Counted from the stretch's first letter, positions 16,002-25,782 are shown. The stretch is DNA of 64,000 bases from Chlorogloeopsis fritschii PCC 6912 (GCF_000317285.1 NZ_AJLN01000084.1:1-64000), one strand, 5' to 3'. Translations and numbers: made by a program. Notes: generated by a model from the sequence alone, not told the origin.

Positions 16002-16475
16002 ATGACAATTACAATCACTCTAAATTCTGACTCCATTAACAGCTTGGATTTGTCCCCGGCGACAACGGTAATAGAGCAATTACTCCAAGAAGGGGCGATC
16101 GCAACCTATGAACAACAGTTACGCTTTGATATTAACTACGCCCTAGAACCCAACGATCCACGGGAACTCTCAGAAGTTCCAGAATTACGACTGTGGTTTA
16201 TTCGCCTTGATACTCGGTATCCTTGGTTGCCATTTTTGCTGGATTGGAAAGCTGGAGAGCTTGCCCGTTACGCTGCTATGCTCGTACCACATCAATTTTC
16301 CTCTAAGGAAGGTATACAGTACAATCCCGAAGCTTTAGAAATATTTTTAATGCACAAAATTTTTATGTTGAGCGACTGGTTAAAGCAGCAGAATATTCCT
16401 GGTAAATCACGTCTTCAATCTATGGCTCAAATGCTTGGTTATGAGTTAGATGATGCTCTATTTGAAATATTTTAG
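16002..16475 (+). CDS. CRR6/DUF1817-like NDH-1 assembly protein
   Basis: 157 residues from ATG 16002 (ITITLNSDSINSLDLSPATT); the longer frame from 15978 adds eight unlikely residues. Soluble, no signal peptide. Conserved-looking block: ELRLWFIRLDTRYPWLPFLLDWKAGELARYAAMLVPHQF and a C-terminal SMAQMLGYELDDALFEIF. From memory this fits the cyanobacterial/plastid CRR6 family, whose members help mature the NdhI subunit during assembly of the hydrophilic arm of NDH-1. No ndh gene is adjacent, so the assignment rests on sequence resemblance only. Confidence 0.6.
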   Translation: MTITITLNSDSINSLDLSPATTVIEQLLQEGAIATYEQQLRFDINYALEPNDPRELSEVPELRLWFIRLDTRYPWLPFLLDWKAGELARYAAMLVPHQFSSKEGIQYNPEALEIFLMHKIFMLSDWLKQQNIPGKSRLQSMAQMLGYELDDALFEIF

Positions 16476-16497
16476 TCAGAGTTTGAGATTCAAGTTA

Positions 16498-17268
16498 CTA
16501 TTCCTGAATGCGGCAGAGCAAATTTAGGGCAGCATGAAAAGCATATTCAACTGCTTTAGATTTACTGGGTAGTGCTGCCTGCCAAAGCCGATAATCGTTG
16601 TATGCAATAATTAAATTAGCAATATCATCAATTTTAATTTTTTTAAGTATATCGTGTTGACAACATTCAAAGTCCTTGGATGTACCTCCGTTTTCCAGAA
16701 CTTCCCACCCAATTTGAATAAATTTATTTATAACAATTCTTGTATATTTTTTGCCTGCATCTTCTGCAAATAGAGATAAAGAGTTCAATGCCTTAAATTC
16801 TTCTAACAGTAAGTTCGCTATTTCTTTTCCTTGTGGAGTATCCCAATCACGAGGAAGACGAACATCCAAATACTCGCTTTCATACAGTTGATATTTAAGA
16901 TATTCATAAATATCGGTAGTATTTTGTACTAAACTTTGACCGGCGAGTAATTCTTGTAAAGATTTTGTACTTGTATCAATAGATAAATCTCGAAATACTT
17001 TCTCCTCATTTTCTTTACAATCATATATAAGATAAGTCCAAATTCCTGAGGTAGCTGCATCACTACCTTTAGCTTCGTAATAAGTAATTGTCCCTTCTTC
17101 TTCACACTCAAAATATGCACTATCTGCAACTTCAAGCAATGGTTTCTTGTATTTATTGTGACTATAATTGGTGATTTTTCTCAAAATACCTGTAATATGA
17201 TGAGCTTGATTTTCTACTTGGATGTAACATTTACCAATACCAATAAAGCTGTGTAAATGGATTGTCAT
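16498..17268 (-). CDS. hypothetical protein
   Basis: 256 residues, soluble, rather acidic, without a family I recognise. The N-terminus (MTIHLHSFIGIGKCYIQVENQAHHITGILRKI) looks like a beta-rich domain. The C-terminal half is helical with three cysteines (FECCQHDI and near LLCRIQE). It is convergent with the CRR6-like gene (22-base gap). Start ATG 17268. Its AT-rich composition relative to neighbours could suggest an accessory origin, but this was not measured. Confidence 0.6.
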   Translation of the reverse strand: MTIHLHSFIGIGKCYIQVENQAHHITGILRKITNYSHNKYKKPLLEVADSAYFECEEEGTITYYEAKGSDAATSGIWTYLIYDCKENEEKVFRDLSIDTSTKSLQELLAGQSLVQNTTDIYEYLKYQLYESEYLDVRLPRDWDTPQGKEIANLLLEEFKALNSLSLFAEDAGKKYTRIVINKFIQIGWEVLENGGTSKDFECCQHDILKKIKIDDIANLIIAYNDYRLWQAALPSKSKAVEYAFHAALNLLCRIQE

Positions 17269-18068
17269 TTTTTATCCTGTTTAATTTTTCACCACATTCT
17301 TAGTTGATTATTCTGCTTAATAGCAGGATGTAAAATGTCAGGCAGAAGATGACACGTAAAATCCACTCCAAAGCTATTACATCAGCAGTTATGGCAACTA
17401 CTTTTTCTACAACCGAGTATCTTCTTACGGCACAGAAACTAATATTTTTTCTTGAATTAATCCCTGCTTGTAATTTATTTGTTTTTTGGACAACACTTTT
17501 CAGTTTCGATGTAACTGAAACAGTAAGGTGGGCACTGTCCACAACGTAAAAATCAGGGCTTGAGGAAAATTAGGTAGTGCCTACCCTAGAAAAATTGCTG
17601 AAATTGGTTTTGCGTGTTTTAAATTGCATTTTTTAACGGAAAAAAGACAAAATATACCTTTTACAACTAAGCCTAATTGCCTAGTTGCTATTGTTACTTC
17701 TTACTGGAAACAGAGTGACTCGGTTACTCGGATAATTAATCTGAACAAACTGTGGTAGATGCACGTGAACTTAAGCTTTTGAGCCTAAACATATCATTCC
17801 CGGCCATTTTTCCAGCATAACAGGTTGTTGAATAAAAATAAGTTGTCCAGAAAACTTTCAACAACTCTACTGGAAATTTCAAGCTTAATACTTAATACTT
17901 TAATTTTTGCTACAAATAATTCTCTTGTCCAGTTGATTTGTAGCACTCATTTAAATAGGGAACGGGCAGCAAAAAAAACGGATGGGGATTAGCCCCACCC
18001 AATCGAAAATGCTTCGGATACTCTATCTTGAAGCCGTAAAAGTGCGTCTGCACAGTTGGGAAAACTAG
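17269..18068. other. 800-base gene-poor intergenic region
   Basis: Short open frames at 17300-17549 on both strands have no ribosome site or recognisable family. GTGGGCACTGTCCAC near 17528 and GTAGTGCCTACC near 17572 are related, inverted-like repeats. The only well-supported element is the terminator at 17971-17998. Confidence 0.4.
17971..17998 (-). terminator. Rho-independent terminator of the GT9 gene
   Basis: On the minus strand TGGGG-CTAAT-CCCCA is followed after three bases by a run of eight T. It lies about 70 bases past the stop of the minus-strand glycosyltransferase gene. Confidence 0.7.
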
Positions 18069-19013
18069 CTACCCACCCCAAATTTTCTGTAGAACTGTTT
18101 TAGGCGAAATATCAGCCATTTTTCCTGTGGGGGATTTAATAGCAAGGAAGCGATCGCTCTTGGGCAACAACTTTGCTGGTTCTGTGGGGCCAAATAGGGC
18201 AATAGTATAGGTTTGCACGGCTACAGCGAGGTGCATGGGTGGGCTATCAGTACACAGCATCAAATTGGCTCCAGCAATCATTGCTGTCAACTTCCCGATG
18301 TCATTTCCAGGGGTTACCTTGATGTTGGATGCATATTCCTTGAGATGACGAACAAAATCTTCTTCACCTTCTCCTTGAACAACCACCACAGGCATATCAG
18401 GCTGCTTGCTTTGGAAGTCTTGAATAATTGTCTGCCAATGCTCGGTTGGGTAAATTGTATCCAAACCTCTTCCAGCACCGCCATAAATCAAAATGTAGCC
18501 AGTTTCTTTGACTCCCAACCTGATTTGTTCCTTGTCTGCCCATTCAATGTCTGGTTTTGGTACATTAACGGCTAATTCTGGACAAGGGGACTTGATGCCT
18601 AGCCCTTCCAGAAGATCGTGATACATACAAGCAACATATTGCTCTTTTTTCAGGGGTACTAGGTTAGTTAGAAAAGCTGCTCCTTTTCCTTTGTAGCCAA
18701 CACGTATGGGAATACCAGTTAACCACAGTATCAAACCTAATAACCAGCTTTGTCCCGAAACAATAGCAACTTCGTATTCGCGATCGCGAAGTATGCCGAC
18801 TAAATTCGCCCAATCTGCCAAACTGTTACGATCTTTGTAATCGAATGTCAGTACTTCATGAACTGACTTGCTCACCCTGTAAGCAGCCTTTGAGCGGGGT
18901 TCAACAAAAACATCTATCTGAGCGTCAGGATAATAACGTTTCAGATCGTCTAATGTGGGAAAGAATAGAATTTGGTCGGCAATTCCACCAGGGACAAGGG
19001 CCGCTACTCGCAT
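18069..19013 (-). CDS. glycosyltransferase family 9 (heptosyltransferase-like) protein
   Basis: 314 residues, GT-B fold. The N-terminus MRVAALVPGGIADQILFFPTLDDLK is the GT9 nucleotide/acceptor-loop start. The C-terminal domain carries YILIYGGAGRG, then AMIAGANLMLCTDSPPMHLAVAV and IALFGPTEPAKLLP, the typical D-S/T-G-P-x-H-like signature of ADP-heptose transferases, here DSPPMH. Family members extend LPS core or other envelope glycans using NDP-sugars at the inner membrane. The exact sugar is unknown; cyanobacteria often lack heptose, so a different donor is plausible. Start ATG 19013. Confidence 0.8.
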   Translation of the reverse strand: MRVAALVPGGIADQILFFPTLDDLKRYYPDAQIDVFVEPRSKAAYRVSKSVHEVLTFDYKDRNSLADWANLVGILRDREYEVAIVSGQSWLLGLILWLTGIPIRVGYKGKGAAFLTNLVPLKKEQYVACMYHDLLEGLGIKSPCPELAVNVPKPDIEWADKEQIRLGVKETGYILIYGGAGRGLDTIYPTEHWQTIIQDFQSKQPDMPVVVVQGEGEEDFVRHLKEYASNIKVTPGNDIGKLTAMIAGANLMLCTDSPPMHLAVAVQTYTIALFGPTEPAKLLPKSDRFLAIKSPTGKMADISPKTVLQKIWGG

Positions 19014-19069
19014 AATATTTATTTATTATTTACGCTTACTCGCTCCCTATTTTAGGGGAATATAGGGAC

Positions 19070-19145
19070 TAAGGATTAGGGGACAGGAGACAGGGGACAG
19101 GGAATAGGAAAAACTGTAACCTATAACCTGTAACCTATCCCCTAT
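19070..19145. repeat. GGGACAGG / TAACCTA tandem repeats
   Basis: Runs of GGGACAGGAGACAGGGGACAGG and then ACCTATAACCTGTAACCTATCC lie between the divergent GT9 and ispD genes, so both promoters are in or near repeat DNA. Confidence 0.7.
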
Positions 19146-19165
19146 ACGAAAAGTTGAGGAATTCT

Positions 19166-19855
19166 GTGCATTTACTAATTCCAGCAGCTGGAAGTGGACG
19201 AAGAATGGGAAGTGACCGTAATAAACTTCTTTTAGAAGTGCGATCGCGCTCAATTATTAGTTGGACGCTTTTAGCAGCAGAAGCGGCAAACCAAATTAGT
19301 TGGATTGGAATTATTTATCAACCCACTGATTGGCAAGACCTTAAGACAATTATTGCTGATTTGCGGCTGAGTAAACCTGTGGAATTGATTAAGGGCGGTT
19401 CTACACGCCAAGAATCTGTGCACAATGGCTTGCAGGCGTTACCAGATACAGCCAGGAAAGTATTGATTCACGACGGAGCCAGATGCCTTGCCACACCTGA
19501 TTTACTCAACAGATGTGCCCAAGCAATTCACAATTGCTCTGGTTTAATCGCGGCTGTGCCTGTAAAAGATACCATTAAAGTCGTAGATGAAAATGGCATC
19601 ATTCAAAGTACACCCGATCGCCGCCAACTTTGGGCAGCACAAACTCCTCAAGGATTTGATGTTAAGCTACTCAAACAATGCCACATCGAGGGTGTAAATC
19701 AGGGTTGGGAAGTCACCGACGATGCTGCTTTGTTTGAAAAATGCGGCTACCAAGTCCAAATAGTCGAGGGAGAAGAGACAAATTTAAAAGTGACTACTCC
19801 CCAAGATTTGGCGATCGCTGAATTTATCCTCAGAAGTAGGTTTGGTGAAAGTTAA
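19166..19855 (+). CDS. ispD: 2-C-methyl-D-erythritol 4-phosphate cytidylyltransferase
   Basis: Third step of the MEP isoprenoid pathway: MEP + CTP to CDP-ME. 229 residues from GTG 19166, which has AGGA five bases upstream; a TTG at 19154 is the alternative. Motifs: LLIPAAGSGRRMGSDRNKLLLE (nucleotide-binding loop), STRQESVHNGL, VLIHDGARCL, AAVPVKDTIKVV, RRQLWAAQTPQGFD and EVTDDAALFE, all as in IspD. It shares this pathway with ispG at 24403. The 3' end runs into purine-rich repeats. Confidence 0.95.
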   Translation: MHLLIPAAGSGRRMGSDRNKLLLEVRSRSIISWTLLAAEAANQISWIGIIYQPTDWQDLKTIIADLRLSKPVELIKGGSTRQESVHNGLQALPDTARKVLIHDGARCLATPDLLNRCAQAIHNCSGLIAAVPVKDTIKVVDENGIIQSTPDRRQLWAAQTPQGFDVKLLKQCHIEGVNQGWEVTDDAALFEKCGYQVQIVEGEETNLKVTTPQDLAIAEFILRSRFGES

Positions 19856-20205
19856 AAGAGGAGGGGGAGAGTGGGAGATGGGGAGGGACAAGGGGACAAG
19901 GAGACAAGGGGACAAGGAGAGGAAGAGAGGGGAGAGGTGGGGACAAGCAGGGGAGTAGAGGAGCTTCAGGGGCACCAGGAGAACAACCAGCTACTAACCA
20001 CTAACTACTAACCACTAACTACTAACCATTAACCAATGACCAATGACCAATAGCTATTGATTTTTTTGTATATTTATGCTAAGAGAGTCCTTACATTTGT
20101 GATTTGTCATTTGTCCTGCTCTAGAGGCAGCCGTCTTACAGGCATTTAATGTCATTTGTACGAATGACCAATGACTAATGACTAATGACCAATGAACAAC
20201 GACTA
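19856..20205. repeat. dense heptad and purine-rich repeat region
   Basis: 350 bases between ispD and scpB consist mainly of GGGACAAGGAGACAAGG-type units (19860-19960), ACTAACTACTAACCACTAAC units (19990-20035) and AATGACC/AATGACT heptads (20035-20055 and 20160-20205). No gene; the scpB start codon lies at the edge of the last run. Confidence 0.8.
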
Positions 20206-20736
20206 ATGAGTGCAGCAACTAAGATAGAAGCGATTCTTTATTTGAAAGGTAAACCCCTGTCAATTGGCGAAATTGCAGAGTATGCCGCCTGCGATCGCAC
20301 TACCGTTGAGGAGGGGATTATCGAATTAATTGATGAGTATGCCCGTCGAGATAGTGCTCTAGAAGTTGTTGAAACGCCTAATGGCTACAGTCTACAACTG
20401 CGGTCTGATTTTCATGAGTTGGTGCAAACTCTCATCCCTGTAGAATTGGGGTTGGGGGCATTGCGAACTTTGGCCGCGATCGCTCTCAACGGCCCAATGC
20501 TGCAAAGTGATTTAATAAATCTACGGGGTTCTGGAGCCTATCAACACGTTCAAGAACTTGTCGAGCTTGGTTTTGTTAAGAAACGTCGAAATAGTGATTC
20601 TCGTTCTTATTCGCTACAGGTGACACCCAAATTTCATCAGTATTTCCAAATCGAGCAACTCCCCCAACCATTTTCCAGCAGCCAACAAGAGCGACAACTA
20701 GAACTTAAATTAGAATCAGTTTCAGAATCAGAATGA
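20206..20736 (+). CDS. scpB: segregation and condensation protein B
   Basis: 176 residues from ATG 20206; the frame continues upstream only through heptad repeats. Two winged-helix domains: TKIEAILYLKGKPLSIGEIAEYAACDRTTVEEGI, and VELGLGALRTLAAIALNGPMLQSDLINLRGSGAYQHVQELVELGFV. The second has the family's R-G-S-G/S-x-Y pattern. ScpB is the kleisin-associated subunit of the SMC-ScpA-ScpB condensin that aids chromosome segregation; smc and scpA are not in the window. The C-terminal tail is polar and probably disordered. Confidence 0.85.
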   Translation: MSAATKIEAILYLKGKPLSIGEIAEYAACDRTTVEEGIIELIDEYARRDSALEVVETPNGYSLQLRSDFHELVQTLIPVELGLGALRTLAAIALNGPMLQSDLINLRGSGAYQHVQELVELGFVKKRRNSDSRSYSLQVTPKFHQYFQIEQLPQPFSSSQQERQLELKLESVSESE

Positions 20737-20840
20737 CAGTTGCTACTTTGGTTGTAGGTGACTCATAGCTGAGGAAATATGTCTCAACCTTATACTATGG
20801 TTTAGAGTAGAATTAGCAACTCCGCTAAACTAAATTGCCA

Positions 20841-21188
20841 ATGGTGTTTGATCCTGATTTTTTGAATGACAACTTTGAGCAACACCCGCATCAGCATCTG
20901 AGTGACAACTTTGAGGAAAACCCCAACCAGTTACTCAAATATCTGCAGCATCAGTCTCCAGAAGTTTTAGCCAGCGTCGCTCAGTCCGTCAGCCCCGAAA
21001 TTAAACAAATTATTTCGCAAAACGTCCAAGGGTTGGTTGGGATGCTGCCTGCTGAAAATTTCAACGTCCAAATTACAACGGATCGCGACAACCTTGCCGG
21101 GCTTCTTGCATCGGCAATGATGACAGGGTATTTTCTACGCCAGATGGAACAACGGATGCAGTTAGATCATTTGGCAAATAATCATTAA
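20841..21188 (+). CDS. DUF760-family protein
   Basis: 115 residues from ATG 20841. The N-terminus has a duplicated DNFEQHPHQHLSDNFEENPNQ-like stretch. The core LKYLQHQSPEVLASVAQSVSPEIKQIISQNVQGLVGMLP followed by VQITTDRDNLAGLLASAMMTGYFLRQMEQRM is typical of DUF760, shared by cyanobacteria and plastids. Function is unknown to me. It lies about 100 bases after scpB and could be in the same transcript. Confidence 0.75.
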   Translation: MVFDPDFLNDNFEQHPHQHLSDNFEENPNQLLKYLQHQSPEVLASVAQSVSPEIKQIISQNVQGLVGMLPAENFNVQITTDRDNLAGLLASAMMTGYFLRQMEQRMQLDHLANNH

Positions 21189-21299
21189 CCAGTAGCCCAT
21201 AGCCAAAAGTCATTAGTCAAAAGAGATTAGGCAGACTAGCCTTCAAATAGACGGCAACACTCTGACGCAAAGACGCGGGGAATTAGATTTTCATGTTTG

Positions 21300-21418
21300 G
21301 TGTTGAAACTTCTTTTATAGGGACTGCCCTTTGCCTACCAACGGATATGCCGCTAGCTAACGCAATGCCTGATGGCGAACGCGTCTACTGCCTTCTGCCC
21401 TCTGCCTTCTTGTACTAA
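21300..21418. repeat. repeat-derived intergenic sequence
   Basis: Contains TACCAACGGATATGCCGCTAGC, CGCAATGCCTGATGGCGAACGCGTCTACTGCC and CTGCCCTCTGCCTTCT, modules that reappear near 25690, 32335 and 40490. Confidence 0.65.
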
Positions 21419-21421
21419 TGA

Positions 21422-22642
21422 CTACTTTTGAGGATAAGCTCCTGACTGCACCTTAAATAATTGATTTTTTCCATCACGTACAATTTCGATGGGGAGTATA
21501 TCTCCCACACTGCTGGATTCCACTAACTTTTGGACTTGGGCAGCAGTTTTGACTGGTTTGCCATTAACTTTATAAATTACATCTCCGGGGCGCAGCCCTG
21601 CCCGCTGTGCCGGCGATTTTTCTAGAACCCCTTTGATAGCAACACCAGTATTTTGCTTGATGTTAAGATTGTTTTCTTGATTGATTTGCTGTTTTTTGGC
21701 AGGAGAGAGATCTACCATTTCAATTCCTAAAAAGGGATGTTTGACATACCCTTTAGTAAACAGTTCTTGGGCAATACGGGCGGCAGTTTCAATGGGGATG
21801 GCAAAACCCAATCCTTGGGCATCGGCACGGATGGCGGTGTTGACGCCAATTACCTCTCCTTCAGCATTCAACAAAGGGCCACCAGAATTGCCAGGGTTAA
21901 TAGCGGCATCGGTTTGGATAAAGCTAACTCGCTTCTCTGGTACGCCTACTTGAGCGCTAGTGCGATCGGTTGCGCTGATAATGCCGATAGTCACTGTATT
22001 GTCTAAACCCAAGGGATTGCCAATAGCGATCGCCCACTCTCCGGGTATTAAGTTTTGTGAATTTCCTAATTTAACTGTAGGCAAACTCTTGGCAGGAATT
22101 TTCACCACTGCCAAATCAGTCATAGCGTCAACTCCTACAACCTTGCCCTCAAAAGTTCGACCATCTTTGAGGGTAACTTGTACTGTATCTGTACTTGCTA
22201 CTACATGAGCGTTGGTGAGAATCTCTCCATTTGCACTTAAAAGAAATCCAGAGCCTGTACCGCGCTCAATCTTTTCTTGGGGAATTGGTTCTTCATTTTC
22301 TCCAAAAAATCGACGTAATAGCGGATTTTTAAAAGCTTCAGAAATTGGATTTGCTACTTTGCGCGTCGCATTAATCCGTACTACTGCTGGCCCAGTTTTT
22401 TGTACTGCGCTAGCAATAAAATTGACCTTATCACTTCCAATCGGAGGAAGAATACTGCCTTTGATAGAATTGGACACCACGGTATTTGAGGGCAAAGCTG
22501 TTGTTACATTTCTTAACTCCTGAAATGCAGGCTTTTTTGTCAGGAGATAAGTACTAGCTAACAACACTGCACTACCGCCAAATACACCACCGCTCACGAC
22601 TAAGGAAAAATACACTGCCAGTTGTTTCCGAGATAACTTCAT
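21422..22642 (-). CDS. HtrA/Deg-family serine protease
   Basis: 406 residues from ATG 22642. An N-terminal membrane anchor or signal (about 8-34) is followed by a trypsin-like domain with the triad His146 (LTNAHVV), Asp176 (MTDLAVV) and Ser253 (GNSGGPL). One PDZ domain lies at about 310-395 (GVAIKGVLEKSPAQRAGLRPGDVIYKVNG). Cyanobacteria have three such paralogues (HtrA, HhoA, HhoB) for protein quality control in the periplasm or lumen; which one this is cannot be decided here. A single PDZ and GEWAIAIGNPLGLDNTVT are as usual for the family. Confidence 0.9.
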   Translation of the reverse strand: MKLSRKQLAVYFSLVVSGGVFGGSAVLLASTYLLTKKPAFQELRNVTTALPSNTVVSNSIKGSILPPIGSDKVNFIASAVQKTGPAVVRINATRKVANPISEAFKNPLLRRFFGENEEPIPQEKIERGTGSGFLLSANGEILTNAHVVASTDTVQVTLKDGRTFEGKVVGVDAMTDLAVVKIPAKSLPTVKLGNSQNLIPGEWAIAIGNPLGLDNTVTIGIISATDRTSAQVGVPEKRVSFIQTDAAINPGNSGGPLLNAEGEVIGVNTAIRADAQGLGFAIPIETAARIAQELFTKGYVKHPFLGIEMVDLSPAKKQQINQENNLNIKQNTGVAIKGVLEKSPAQRAGLRPGDVIYKVNGKPVKTAAQVQKLVESSSVGDILPIEIVRDGKNQLFKVQSGAYPQK

Positions 22643-22890
22643 AATCTTTACACTCAAGGACAGCAATGCAGTTGCTAATTTCTAAGTGTAATCAAGCCAA
22701 AGCCGAGTGGATAGATTATTTTGATATAAAATGCGATAGAGTTTAAGATTTTTGATTTGATCTGGGAACTTTGGGGTTGAGATCGCAAATCAGGAATAGA
22801 GAATCGAGAGAAATCGCCTGAGCCACAGACGTGTTGTCTGTTGTCACTAGTTCCCCAAATCCAAACATTACTCTCACTCTTTTGATATAC

Positions 22891-23769
22891 ATGAATGTTC
22901 GCGATCGCCTACTTGTTTTGTTGTGTAGCTTTATCAGTGCCTTAGGGCTAGTATCCACACACCATAACCCCGTACTAGCACAGGCATCCAGCAAAACTTG
23001 TCCAACTCCAGCCCTAGAACGATTTCAGCGCTATAAAGCGTCTCGTGGCGATACTTTAGAGAGTATTGCCCAGCGCTACAATTTGAGTCCAGAAACTATT
23101 ATTGCCATGAACCCAGCGTTGAAAAACGGTAGGGTTGCCGTCGGTAGCGAAATTCTCATTCCCCCCCTTGATGGCATTGTTGTGGAAGTGCCGAAGGGAA
23201 ATAACTGGCAACAACTAGCAGAAATATACAAAGTCCGTGCGGATGCACTGTTCGAGTTGAATGGTTGTAAAGCACCTTCTCGATTTGCATTTATTCCAAC
23301 ACCAAATAAGTCTCCTAGTCGTGCTACTGCATCATTGCCCACTTCCTCTAATCCTCCTCAGACAATTGGCTATCCTTTACCGCAAGTTGCCCAGGTAGGT
23401 TTTCCCTATGGTTGGCAAATTAATCCTAGAAATGGCCAAGTTTTCTTCCACAGTGGGATAGATTTGCTAGCTGCCAAGGGAACAGCAGTGAGTGCGATCG
23501 CGCCAGGTGCGGTAGTGTTTGCGGGCGAGCAAGGGACTTATGGCAACTTGGTAATTGTTAATCATGAGGGTGGGTTACAAAGCCGTTACGCCCAGCTTGA
23601 CAGTATCAAAGTCAAAGTCGGTCAAAAAGTCAAACAGGGAGATTTGCTGGGTACTGTCGGTACAAGTGGACAACCAACAATCAATCAACCCCATCTGCAT
23701 TTTGAAGTGCGTTCTAGCTCATCCTTGGGTTGGGTGGCGAAAGATCCCAAGGGATATTTGAGGCGATGA
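22891..23769 (+). CDS. LysM and M23 (LytM-type) peptidase-domain protein
   Basis: 292 residues from ATG 22891. A signal peptide (about 1-30, LLVLLCSFISALGLVSTHH) precedes a LysM domain (YKASRGDTLESIAQRYNLSPETIIAMNPAL) and a second LysM-like stretch (VPKGNNWQQLAEIYKVRADALFELNG). A C-terminal M23 domain has HSGIDLLAAKGT and QPHLHFEVR. The first H-x3-D and last H-x-H motifs are present, while the middle zinc-site region reads NHEGGLQSRYAQL, with Gln where YAHL usually has His. It may be an active murein endopeptidase or a NlpD-like activator of cell-wall amidases. It diverges from htrA. Confidence 0.85.
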   Translation: MNVRDRLLVLLCSFISALGLVSTHHNPVLAQASSKTCPTPALERFQRYKASRGDTLESIAQRYNLSPETIIAMNPALKNGRVAVGSEILIPPLDGIVVEVPKGNNWQQLAEIYKVRADALFELNGCKAPSRFAFIPTPNKSPSRATASLPTSSNPPQTIGYPLPQVAQVGFPYGWQINPRNGQVFFHSGIDLLAAKGTAVSAIAPGAVVFAGEQGTYGNLVIVNHEGGLQSRYAQLDSIKVKVGQKVKQGDLLGTVGTSGQPTINQPHLHFEVRSSSSLGWVAKDPKGYLRR

Positions 23770-23812
23770 ACTTGCTGTATTTCTAGCCTCTATTGATTTC
23801 AATAATTAACTA

Positions 23813-23847
23813 GCCCCCCATCTCACAGAGATGGGGGCAAATTTTTA
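23813..23847 (+). terminator. Rho-independent terminator after the M23 gene
   Basis: CCCCCATCTC and GAGATGGGGG form a 10-bp perfect stem around a 3-base loop, followed by CAAATTTTTATC. It lies about 45 bases past the M23 gene stop. Confidence 0.9.
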
Positions 23848-24402
23848 TCTTAATTAAGTTACGCACAAGTCACGGAAAAATGAGTACCAACGTCTTCCTT
23901 AGTGTTCTTAGTGTCCTTTGTGGTTCGTTTTCTGATATTAAATATATCTTTAAGGAGAATTAGCATGAGATGCTTTCAATCAATTGGGTGCAGAGTGGGT
24001 ATCAATTAACTTTAACAAGGGGATGGAGAAATTGTTTCCACTACACCCTACTTTCGGCAAGTATTAAAAATTGATTTTTGCGACAAGAACAGTTCAAGCA
24101 AGAAGTTGTGAGTGAATTTCTAGTACTTTAATTTTGACTTTATAAGTTGCTTTTAACCAGTTACCTTCCAACGAGAAGAAAATATTTTTGCTCCTATTCT
24201 ATCTAGAGAGCGATCGCTCTCTAAGTAAAAAGCATTGAAAATGTATATCTTGTCAATCAAGACAAATCAAAAATATCTCTTTAATGTCTTCAGTTCTTTT
24301 TTCGTTACTGAGTTACCCAAAGGCGCACCAAGTATGGCAATCTGGGAAACAGAACATTTTCAAATCAAATATTTTTGCTACAGCAATTTTACCTAAAAGG
24401 TT
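23848..24402. other. intergenic stretch upstream of ispG with a mini-ORF
   Basis: Around 23966 an ATG follows AAGGAG by a good spacing and opens a 14-codon frame (MRCFQSIGCRVGIN, stop at 24008-24010). It may be a short translated leader or chance. The rest is AT-rich and presumably holds the ispG promoter. Confidence 0.3.
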
Positions 24403-25629
24403 ATGCAAACTCTGCCCACGCCCACAACATCAAATACCGTATCTAGTCAACCGACTTTTGATACAACAATCAAACGGCGCAAAACTCGCCCTGTAAAAGT
24501 TGGAAATGTCATCATTGGCGGAGGCTATCCCGTAGTGGTGCAGTCAATGATTAACGAAGACACCCTTGATATTGATGGATCTGTAGCTGCAATTCGTCGC
24601 CTACACGAGATTGGCTGCGAAATCGTCCGTGTGACTGTACCTAGCATGGCTCATGCCAAAGCTTTAGCAGAAATTAAACAAAAATTAATAAAAACTTATT
24701 ATGATGTGCCGATTGTGGCTGACGTACATCACAATGGCATGAAAATAGCCTTAGAAGTTGCCAAACATATAGAGAAAGTACGGATTAATCCGGGATTGTA
24801 TGTATTTGAAAAACCAAACTCCAGCAGAACTGAATACACTCAAGCTGAATTTGAAGAAATCGGTGAGAAAATTCGGGAAACTCTGGAACCTTTGGTGATT
24901 TCTTTACGAGATCAAGGTAAAGCCATGCGTATTGGAGTTAATCATGGTTCCCTTGCCGAAAGGATGTTGTTCACCTACGGCGACACTCCAGAAGGAATGG
25001 TGCAATCTGCCCTAGAGTTTATTCGTATTTGTGAATCTTTAGACTTCCGCAACATAGTAATTTCTATGAAAGCCTCGCGCGTGCCAGTGATGGTAGCTGC
25101 CTATCGCTTGATGGCACAGCGAATGGATGAATTTGGTATGGATTATCCCCTGCATTTGGGTGTTACAGAAGCTGGTGATGGCGAATACGGACGAATTAAA
25201 TCTACTGCGGGCATTGCTACCTTGTTAGCTGATGGTATTGGCGATACAATTCGAGTATCCCTAACTGAATCTCCAGAAAAAGAAATTCCCGTCTGCTACA
25301 GTATTCTGCAAGCCTTGGGATTGCGGAAAACTATGGTTGAGTACGTTGCATGTCCTTCCTGCGGGCGTACTTTGTTTAACCTAGAAGAAGTACTGCACAA
25401 AGTCCGGGAAGCTACCAAACATTTAACCGGACTAGATATAGCAGTCATGGGTTGCATTGTGAATGGCCCCGGAGAAATGGCTGATGCTGACTATGGTTAT
25501 GTAGGCAAAACCCCTGGTTATATTTCTCTCTATCGTGGTAGAGAAGAAATTAAAAAAGTACCTGAGGATAAAGGTGTAGAGGAGCTAATTAACCTAATCA
25601 AGGCAGACGGGCGCTGGATTGATCCTTAA
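24403..25629 (+). CDS. ispG: (E)-4-hydroxy-3-methylbut-2-enyl-diphosphate synthase
   Basis: Penultimate MEP-pathway enzyme: reduces MEcPP to HMBPP using a [4Fe-4S] cluster (ferredoxin-dependent in cyanobacteria and plants). 408 residues. Cluster ligands are visible as C317 and C320 (CPSCGRTLF) and C351, with E358 in [10 protein letters not shown]. Other family blocks: [42 protein letters not shown] and [16 protein letters not shown]. Full length. It is a pathway partner of ispD at 19166, about 5 kb upstream on the same strand but with unrelated genes between. Confidence 0.97.
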   Translation: MQTLPTPTTSNTVSSQPTFDTTIKRRKTRPVKVGNVIIGGGYPVVVQSMINEDTLDIDGSVAAIRRLHEIGCEIVRVTVPSMAHAKALAEIKQKLIKTYYDVPIVADVHHNGMKIALEVAKHIEKVRINPGLYVFEKPNSSRTEYTQAEFEEIGEKIRETLEPLVISLRDQGKAMRIGVNHGSLAERMLFTYGDTPEGMVQSALEFIRICESLDFRNIVISMKASRVPVMVAAYRLMAQRMDEFGMDYPLHLGVTEAGDGEYGRIKSTAGIATLLADGIGDTIRVSLTESPEKEIPVCYSILQALGLRKTMVEYVACPSCGRTLFNLEEVLHKVREATKHLTGLDIAVMGCIVNGPGEMADADYGYVGKTPGYISLYRGREEIKKVPEDKGVEELINLIKADGRWIDP

Positions 25630-25647
25630 AAAATAGGGACTGGGGAC

Positions 25648-25782
25648 TAGGGGAGCCAGCGCGCCCTTGCGGCTACCCTCCGGGAAGCCGCTAGCTAACG
25701 CAACGCCTGACGGCGAACGCGTCTAGTGCCGACTTGTAGGCGCGAAGCGACTTCCGAAGGTAGCGACTGGCGTGCTAGGGGC
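25648..25782. repeat. GC-rich repeat downstream of ispG
   Basis: GGGAGCCAGCGCGCCCTTGCGG, CCGCTAGCTAACGCAACGCCTGACGGCGAACGCGTC and GCGACTGGCGTGC are mosaic modules related to the other GC-rich repeats, but without the AAACCCGCC tail. Confidence 0.7.

Noticed and set aside
17300-17549. Two overlapping frames on opposite strands
   Set aside because: No ribosome site, no recognisable domain, in a gene-poor repeat-bearing gap.
19860-20210. Possible CRISPR array in the ispD-scpB gap
   Set aside because: The units are 7-10 bases long and directly adjacent, with no spacers; this is heptad repeat DNA.
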